From positions 1 to 17,924 of the forward strand of contig DASCOB010000049.1 in assembly GCA_036011785.1 (NCBI GenBank): DNA of 17,924 nt, written 5' to 3'. Origin of the DNA: CAJWGI01 sp036011785. Its GTDB lineage: Bacteria > Chloroflexota > Anaerolineae > Anaerolineales > UBA11657. A program made the position numbers and the translations under genes. Shown one piece after another: positions 13,536 to 17,924 of this stretch (positions within the stretch are counted from its first letter, which is position 1; every line of letters starts with the position of its first letter). The notes below the pieces were generated by a model. The model was not told the origin of the DNA and searched no databases. It saw nothing but the letters and a program-made list of their open reading frames with translations.

Positions 13536-15091
13536 CTGCGCGCGGCCGCTTTTTGGCGCGCACCGCGCTGCTCATTGCGGTGTTTTTTGGCCTCGACAAA
13601 GTGGTGGCGCTGCTGCGCATCGTCATAATCGCGCGCGTGTTTGGCGTCTCCGCGCTGCTGGACGCTTTCAATGCGGCTAACAACATTCCAGATTTGCTCT
13701 TCGTGCTCATTTCCGGAGGCTCGCTAGCCATGGCGTTCATTCCGGTTCTATCAGAATACTTCAGCCAACATGGAAGGGCTGAAGGCTGGCGGCTTTTTTC
13801 CCATGTAGCGAATCTTGCTTTTGTAATCACCGCCGCGCTCTCCGCAGTTGTGGCCTTTTTCGCCCTACCGCTGGTGCAATCCAGGTTCGGCATCGCGCCC
13901 GGTTTTGAACCTACCCAGCAACGATTGGTAGCTGAATTGATGCGCCTGAATCTGATTGCCACGCTGCTATTCTCCATCAGCGGATTGGTGATTGGCGGGC
14001 TGCAGGCAAATCAACATTTTCTGTTGCCGGCGCTTGCGCCGGTGATGTACAACCTCGGACAGATATTCGGCGCACTGGTTCTAGCGCCCGATCATTTTCC
14101 GTTTTCTCGCTTGCCGATACCCACTTTTGGTCTGGGCGTGCACGGACTGGTTTACGGAGTGATTATCGGGGCCTGCCTCCACCTAGGGGTGCAGCTGCCG
14201 GCGCTGTTCCGTTGTGGCTTTCGCTGGACTGCAGGCATCTCCGTTCGGCACACGGGCGTGCTGCGCGTGTTAGCGCTCATGGGGCCGCGTATCGTGGGCA
14301 TGGGTGCATTTCAGGCATCCGAATTGATTCGTGATAATCTGGCCTCGCGGTTGGGGGAGGGCGCGGTGACTGCATTGACGTATGGGTGGTTCATTATGCA
14401 GGTGCCGGAGACCATCATCGCCACCGCGATCGGAACGGCGCTGCTGCCCACGCTGGCGCGGTTGGCTGCCCGCGATGACCGCGTGGAACTTTCCCGTACC
14501 CTGACCGGCGCGCTGCGCATTATGGTGGTTCTCACCCTGCCGGCCGCGTTGGGCGGGGTCTTCCTAACCCGCCCGGCGTTGCAACTCGTGTTCGAGGGCG
14601 GGTACTTCACTGCGGACGGCACCGAGATGGTCACTTTCGCAGCGCAGATGTTCCTCGTGGGTTTAATGGGTCACTCGTTGCTAGAGCTGGCCGCGCGCAC
14701 CTTTTACGCCTGGGGGGATGCGGTCACGCCCACAGTGGCCGCGGTGCTGGCGATGGCGCTGCAGGTTGGCGTCAGCCTCGTGTTATTGCGGAACACAGGT
14801 TTGGGTTTCGGCGCGTTGGCGTTGGCTAATACGTTCGCGTTTTCGGCTCAAGCAATCGGCCTTCTGGTCGTGCTGTATTGGCGGCGGCGGGCGTTCAATA
14901 TCGCCGCGGTGCTGCGGGGATGGGCGGCGGCGGCGCTGGCGGCGGGCTGCATGGCTGTCATCTTGGCGATCTCCTTCCGGCTGGCAGGTGGTCTTCCTGG
15001 GGCGGCGGCGGGCGCGATGCTGGCGCTGGCCGTGTACGGGTTAGTCGTGCGCGTGGCAGCGAAAGAGCGTTTCAGCATTCCCTCGGCGTGA
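13532..15091 (+). CDS. murJ: Lipid II flippase of the MurJ/MviN family
   Basis: This 519-residue protein has roughly 14 hydrophobic helices, the size and layout of MurJ. MurJ flips the lipid-linked peptidoglycan precursor lipid II across the cytoplasmic membrane. The family start is clear: LDKVVALLRIVIIARVFGVS, then DAFNAANNIPDLLF and AMAFIPVLSEYF. The internal repeat follows with LMRLNLIATLLFSISGLVIGGLQA, MGPRIVGMGAFQASELIRDN, and MQVPETIIATAIGTALLPTLA. The basic residues of the first helices that line the MurJ cavity appear kept. I chose the GTG at 13532, which overlaps the upstream stop as GTGA and begins right at the first helix; the frame is open to 13409, but that part is antisense-like and lies within the previous gene. 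It indicates a peptidoglycan-making envelope. Confidence 0.9.
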   Translation: MTARGRFLARTALLIAVFFGLDKVVALLRIVIIARVFGVSALLDAFNAANNIPDLLFVLISGGSLAMAFIPVLSEYFSQHGRAEGWRLFSHVANLAFVITAALSAVVAFFALPLVQSRFGIAPGFEPTQQRLVAELMRLNLIATLLFSISGLVIGGLQANQHFLLPALAPVMYNLGQIFGALVLAPDHFPFSRLPIPTFGLGVHGLVYGVIIGACLHLGVQLPALFRCGFRWTAGISVRHTGVLRVLALMGPRIVGMGAFQASELIRDNLASRLGEGAVTALTYGWFIMQVPETIIATAIGTALLPTLARLAARDDRVELSRTLTGALRIMVVLTLPAALGGVFLTRPALQLVFEGGYFTADGTEMVTFAAQMFLVGLMGHSLLELAARTFYAWGDAVTPTVAAVLAMALQVGVSLVLLRNTGLGFGALALANTFAFSAQAIGLLVVLYWRRRAFNIAAVLRGWAAAALAAGCMAVILAISFRLAGGLPGAAAGAMLALAVYGLVVRVAAKERFSIPSA

Positions 15092-15150
15092 GCGCCGCGA
15101 AGGTGATGGTTTACCTTGAGAGATGTGTATAGGTCATGAAATGCGGCGCT
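15091..15150. terminator. Inverted repeat between convergent murJ and moeZ, possible bidirectional terminator
   Basis: AGCGCCGC (15091-15098) and GCGGCGCT (15143-15150) are perfect 8 bp inverted arms flanking almost the entire 60-base gap between the two convergent stops. A second small repeat, AAGGT and ACCTT (15100-15104 and 15113-15117), lies inside. The wide spacing and lack of a T-run make this a weak terminator candidate. Confidence 0.3.
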
Positions 15151-15151
15151 G

Positions 15152-16342
15152 TCAGTAGACCGGAAGGTCGGGGTCGATTTCCGTGGCCCAGGCGCGGATG
15201 CCGCCTTTTAGGTTTTTTACGCGGGTGATTCCGGCGCTGACGAGCAGTGGCAACATCTGCGCGGAACGCACGCCGGTGCGACACATGAGCACGTACTCGT
15301 CGGTGCTGTTAAGTTCGCTTAATCGCGCCGGTAGGTCGCCCATGGGGATTAATTCGGCCTGGGGTAGATGCACGATATCCCATTCGAAATCCTCGCGCAC
15401 ATCCACTAGGCGGAACTTCTCGCCCCCGTCGAATCTGCTTTTCAGATCGGCAACAGTGATGTCCCACTCCTCGCCGGCAGCGCCCTGCTCGTCCTCGTGG
15501 TCATGGAGCGGCATTCCGCAGAATTGTTCGTAATCAATCGGCTCAGTGACGGTCGGATTCGCGCCACAGATGACGCAATCCGGGTTCTTCTTTAGGCGCA
15601 CTTCGTCGATGCTCATCTCGAGCGCATCGTATAACAGCAGTTTGCCAATCAGCGGTTCGCCTATGCCGATGATTAGCTTTATCGCTTCGGTGGATTGAAT
15701 TGTGCCGATTGTGCCGGGCAGGATGCCCAAAACACCGCCCTCGGCGCAGGAGGGCACCAACCCTGGCGGCGGCGGTTCGGGGAAAAGGCAGCGGTAGCAT
15801 GGCCCGTGCTGTGACCAGAAAACGGAGGCCTGTCCCTCAAACCGGAAGATACTCCCATAAACGTTGGGCTTCCCCTGTAACACGCATACGTCGTTGACCA
15901 GATAACGGGTGGGGAAATTGTCTGTGCCGTCGATGATGATGTCGTATGGCGCAGCCAACTCGAGCGCGTTCTCTGAAATGAAAAGTTCATTGTGTACGGT
16001 CACCTCGATGTGCGGATTGAGATCAAGCATGCGCTCGCGGGCGGACTCGACCTTCAGCGAACCAATTGTTGAGGTGCCGTGGATTATCTGGCGCTGCAGG
16101 TTGTTGGCCTCCACCACGTCATAATCCACCAGGCCAATCCGGCCCACTCCAGCCGCGGCGAGGTAGAGAGCCACCGGTGAGCCCAGCCCGCCGGTGCCCA
16201 CGCAGAGCACGCAGGCAGCCTTGAGTCTTTTCTGGCCAACGAGGGTCACCTCCGGCATTATCAAATGTCGGCTGTAACGGGTAATCTCCTCGTTGCTCAG
16301 TTCGACATCGTCCGCGCGTATGCCGTCTAGAACAATGCTCAT
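15152..16342 (-). CDS. moeZ: MoeB/MoeZ-type adenylyltransferase with C-terminal rhodanese domain
   Basis: This 396-residue protein activates the C-terminal glycine of ubiquitin-like sulfur carriers with ATP and then supplies sulfur. The E1-like domain has GTGGLGS at residues 49-55, LVDYDVVEANNLQRQ at 71-85, and DGTDNFPTRYL at 138-148. A zinc site is formed by Cys182/Cys185 (CYRC) and Cys256/Cys259 (CVIC). Cys199 in PSCAEGGVLG matches the conserved cysteine of this family. The rhodanese domain covers about residues 292-396, with active Cys354 in LMCRTGVRSA. This fused form is called MoeZ in mycobacteria, where it serves CysO. The ATG at 16342 follows AGAAGGAG at 6 bases. It is the last gene of cysM-mec-cysO-moeZ, 41 bases after cysO. 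Confidence 0.93.
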   Translation of the reverse strand: MSIVLDGIRADDVELSNEEITRYSRHLIMPEVTLVGQKRLKAACVLCVGTGGLGSPVALYLAAAGVGRIGLVDYDVVEANNLQRQIIHGTSTIGSLKVESARERMLDLNPHIEVTVHNELFISENALELAAPYDIIIDGTDNFPTRYLVNDVCVLQGKPNVYGSIFRFEGQASVFWSQHGPCYRCLFPEPPPPGLVPSCAEGGVLGILPGTIGTIQSTEAIKLIIGIGEPLIGKLLLYDALEMSIDEVRLKKNPDCVICGANPTVTEPIDYEQFCGMPLHDHEDEQGAAGEEWDITVADLKSRFDGGEKFRLVDVREDFEWDIVHLPQAELIPMGDLPARLSELNSTDEYVLMCRTGVRSAQMLPLLVSAGITRVKNLKGGIRAWATEIDPDLPVY

Positions 16343-16383
16343 CAGTGTCTCCTTCTAGCGAGTTGACGCCTCGCGGAGCCGCG

Positions 16384-16662
16384 CTAGCGGATGCCGCCCG
16401 CCACCGAGGGCACGATGCGCAGCCGGGAGTCGGCCTGCAGCGGGGTGTCCTCCCCTCTGAGATGGCGTACGTCGTCACCACCCAAAAACACGTTCACAAA
16501 CGCGCGCAACTCGCCTTTTTCGGAATAAAGATGCTGACGCAGCTGCTCGTGCTGCGCGGTGAGATCTTGCAGCGCCGCGCCGACAGTGTCGCCGCTGACC
16601 ATGATTTCGGCCTCTCCGCCGGTATACGTCCGCAGTGGTGTGGGAATGCGAATGGTAGCCAT
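16384..16662 (-). CDS. cysO: CysO-like ubiquitin-fold sulfur carrier protein, ending Gly-Gly-Ile-Arg
   Basis: This 92-residue beta-grasp protein of the MoaD/ThiS type aligns along its whole length with mycobacterial CysO as I remember it: IPTPLRTYTGG, GDTVGAALQDL, ELRAFVNVFL, DDVR, and RIVPSVAGG. In the CysO pathway the C-terminal glycine becomes a thiocarboxylate that donates sulfur to make cysteine. Here the diglycine (residues 89-90) is followed by Ile-Arg before the TAG, whereas mycobacterial CysO ends at the diglycine. The tail must be cut off before MoeZ can adenylate the glycine, and the neighbouring JAMM protease is the natural candidate, as in the QbsD/QbsE pair of Pseudomonas. CAGGAG precedes the ATG by 9 bases. 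It lies 36 bases after mec. Confidence 0.9.
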   Translation of the reverse strand: MATIRIPTPLRTYTGGEAEIMVSGDTVGAALQDLTAQHEQLRQHLYSEKGELRAFVNVFLGGDDVRHLRGEDTPLQADSRLRIVPSVAGGIR

Positions 16663-16698
16663 GCTGATGGTCTCCTGTAGGTGGTAATCTCTGGGGCT

Positions 16699-17133
16699 TC
16701 AGTGCCCCGCCTCGATGTGAACCCTCTCTTCGATAAACCGCGTGCGGTCATCCGCGAGCAACCATGAGCGCGCGACGTCCGCGCCTGTTTCCTGCACTGA
16801 AACAATCAGATATGACCACCACGGCAAGGCTTGCTCGCGATCGTAATCCGAGGGCAGCGCCGGGTGGTCCGGATGGGAATGAAACACTCCAATCACATCC
16901 AGAGCGTGCTTCTCCGCAGCGTCCTCGCCCGCACGCATGTCCGCAGCCGTCAGCAGGTAGCGATGATGCTGCTCATCGGGCGAGAATCTATTCTCAAACG
17001 TTAGTATCATGCGCACATTGCGATGGCTTCCGTTGGCCTCCCCGAGCAGCAGACCCGCACCCTCATTGGGGAAGGCGGCCTCCAGATGGGCTGCGATTCG
17101 CGCGTAAATGCGCTCTGGAATCTGCAGAGCCAT
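16699..17133 (-). CDS. mec: JAMM/MPN metalloprotease, Mec-like
   Basis: This 144-residue protein is a minimal JAMM domain. Zinc ligands and catalytic residues are Glu24 (NEGAGLLLG), His85 and His87 (VFHSHPDHPALPSDYD), Ser95 and Asp98, matching the E...HxHx7SxxD motif exactly. In mycobacteria, Mec cleaves the CysO-cysteine adduct to release cysteine. Here it may also trim the Ile-Arg tail of CysO, a prediction from the neighbouring gene. The start at 17133 lies just 2 bases after the cysM stop, with GGGAGGAAGG inside the cysM 3' end as the probable ribosome binding site, so expression is tightly coupled to cysM. All active-site residues are present. Confidence 0.92.
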   Translation of the reverse strand: MALQIPERIYARIAAHLEAAFPNEGAGLLLGEANGSHRNVRMILTFENRFSPDEQHHRYLLTAADMRAGEDAAEKHALDVIGVFHSHPDHPALPSDYDREQALPWWSYLIVSVQETGADVARSWLLADDRTRFIEERVHIEAGH

Positions 17134-17135
17134 CT

Positions 17136-17924
17136 TTACGACTCGCCTTCCTCCCAGAATCGGTCTGAGAGATATTTGTATCCACTGTCCGGGAACAGGG
17201 TGACAATCACGCCCTCGCTAAGGTTTCCTGCGAACTCAATGGCGGCACAAGCTGCCGCCCCTGACGAGATGCCCGCCAGCAAGCCCTCTTCCCGCGCCAG
17301 CCGACGAGTCATTTCGAGCGCACCCTCGGTGCGGATTGGCAGGTGTTCGTCGGGGAGATTGTCGTCGTAAAAGCCGGGCACGATGGCGGATTGCATGTGT
17401 TTCAGGCCCTCGATGCCGTGGAACGGCGCTTCCGGCTGTACGGCGATTAGCTGGATATCGGCGTCGTGTTCTTTCAATAAGCGGCCGGCGCCCATCATCG
17501 TTCCGCTGGTGCCAAGCCCGCACAGAAAATGGGTGACGCGCTCTTTAGTCTGGCTGACGATTTCCGGGCCGGTGGTGTGATAGTGCGCGTGCCAGTTGGC
17601 CGGATTGTTGTACTGGTCTGCGTAAAAGAAGCGTTCAGGGTGCGCAGCCGCCGTTTCGCGTGCGTGGATGATCGCGCCGTCCGAGCCGTCCATCTCATCT
17701 GTCAGCACCAGTTCGGCCCCGAGAACGCGCAACGTTTTGATTCGTTCCGGGCTGGCGTTTTCGGGCAGGCACAGGGTGACTTTGTAGCCGCGCGCGGCTG
17801 CGAAAGTGGCGTAAGAGATGCCCATGTTGCCGGATGTGGCATCCAGCAGCGTCATGCCCGGCGTGAGCTGGCCGGCGTTTTCGGCCTCGCGGATGATGAA
17901 GAGCGCCGCGCGATCTTTGACTGA
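17136..17924 (-). CDS. cysM: Cysteine synthase, CysM type, 5' end cut by the window edge
   Basis: The visible 262 residues run from just before the PLP-binding lysine to the stop; about 45 N-terminal residues lie outside. SVKDRAALF at the very start holds the PLP Lys (visible residue 3). LLDATSGNMGISYA is the substrate-binding loop, with Met where many relatives have Thr. GLGTSGTMMGAG is the PLP phosphate loop and GISSGAAA the C-terminal substrate site. The enzyme makes cysteine from an activated serine (O-phosphoserine or O-acetylserine). Because mec, cysO and moeZ follow on the same strand, the thiocarboxylate of CysO is the likely sulfur donor. A Lys in GLKHM (codon 17402-17400) lies where, from memory, mycobacterial CysM has the Arg that selects O-phosphoserine. 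The free C-terminus ends WEEGES. Confidence 0.92.
   Translation of the reverse strand, partial: SVKDRAALFIIREAENAGQLTPGMTLLDATSGNMGISYATFAAARGYKVTLCLPENASPERIKTLRVLGAELVLTDEMDGSDGAIIHARETAAAHPERFFYADQYNNPANWHAHYHTTGPEIVSQTKERVTHFLCGLGTSGTMMGAGRLLKEHDADIQLIAVQPEAPFHGIEGLKHMQSAIVPGFYDDNLPDEHLPIRTEGALEMTRRLAREEGLLAGISSGAAACAAIEFAGNLSEGVIVTLFPDSGYKYLSDRFWEEGES

Noticed and set aside
1..17924. CRISPR array, insertion sequence, prophage, toxin-antitoxin or other defence module
   Set aside because: No regular short repeats, transposase, integrase, phage structural gene or paired toxin-like genes are visible. The stand-alone HNH protein is a chromosomal family type without defence partners beside it.

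Overview
The window (about 17.9 kb, GC-rich) is bacterial chromosome, densely packed with core genes. Gene content suggests a Chloroflexota (Anaerolineae-like) bacterium: a CysO/CysM/Mec/MoeZ cysteine pathway, an Flp-type pilin, a tRNA-Leu-tig-clpP cluster, long-form HPF next to comF, and a stand-alone HNH protein. This taxonomic call is inference from gene content and was not tested by a search. There is no IS element, prophage, CRISPR array or rRNA. No stretch longer than about 110 bases lacks a gene.

Layout. 1-1713, minus: one transcription unit with a clear sigma70-type promoter, encoding a conserved protein and a MobA-like nucleotidyltransferase cut by the window edge. 1764-2711, minus: an EamA transporter, divergent from a plus-strand family 2 glycosyltransferase (2791-3546) and an HNH protein (3597-4112) with its own promoter. 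4096-6823, minus: an Flp pilin with its own promoter, a decayed comF, hpf, and an unrecognised GT-A-fold-like protein. 6912-9891, minus: HAD phosphatase, rlmN and wecB, chained by two ATGA stop/start overlaps. 9981-12179, minus: tRNA-Leu(UAG), trigger factor and ClpP, the classic protein quality-control set (clpX is not seen). 12237-15091, plus: a membrane-anchored C39-like peptidase with a TPR-like region, overlapping murJ by GTGA. 15152-17924, minus: cysM (partial), mec, cysO and moeZ, a complete sulfur-carrier cysteine pathway apart from the missing 5' end of cysM.

How the genes work together. The last block is the most coherent system. MoeZ adenylates and thiocarboxylates the ubiquitin-like carrier CysO, CysM joins the thiocarboxylate to a serine-derived acceptor, and the JAMM protease Mec releases cysteine. 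Here CysO ends in Gly-Gly-Ile-Arg rather than bare Gly-Gly, so a maturation cleavage is predicted, with Mec the obvious candidate. tig and clpP handle nascent-chain folding and proteolysis, while hpf and rlmN act on the ribosome. wecB, the GT2 enzyme, murJ, the Flp pilin and perhaps the C39/TPR protein serve the cell envelope.

Points beyond routine annotation: comF is a pseudogene with two nonsense codons and two internal deletions, one removing the PRPP-binding motif. A 52-residue Flp pilin sits in a gap of the larger reading frames. At least two genes have a -10 box placed so that the mRNA would be leaderless. Both divergent intergenic regions carry back-to-back promoters. I did not find convincing evidence of a wholly new defence or mobile system.
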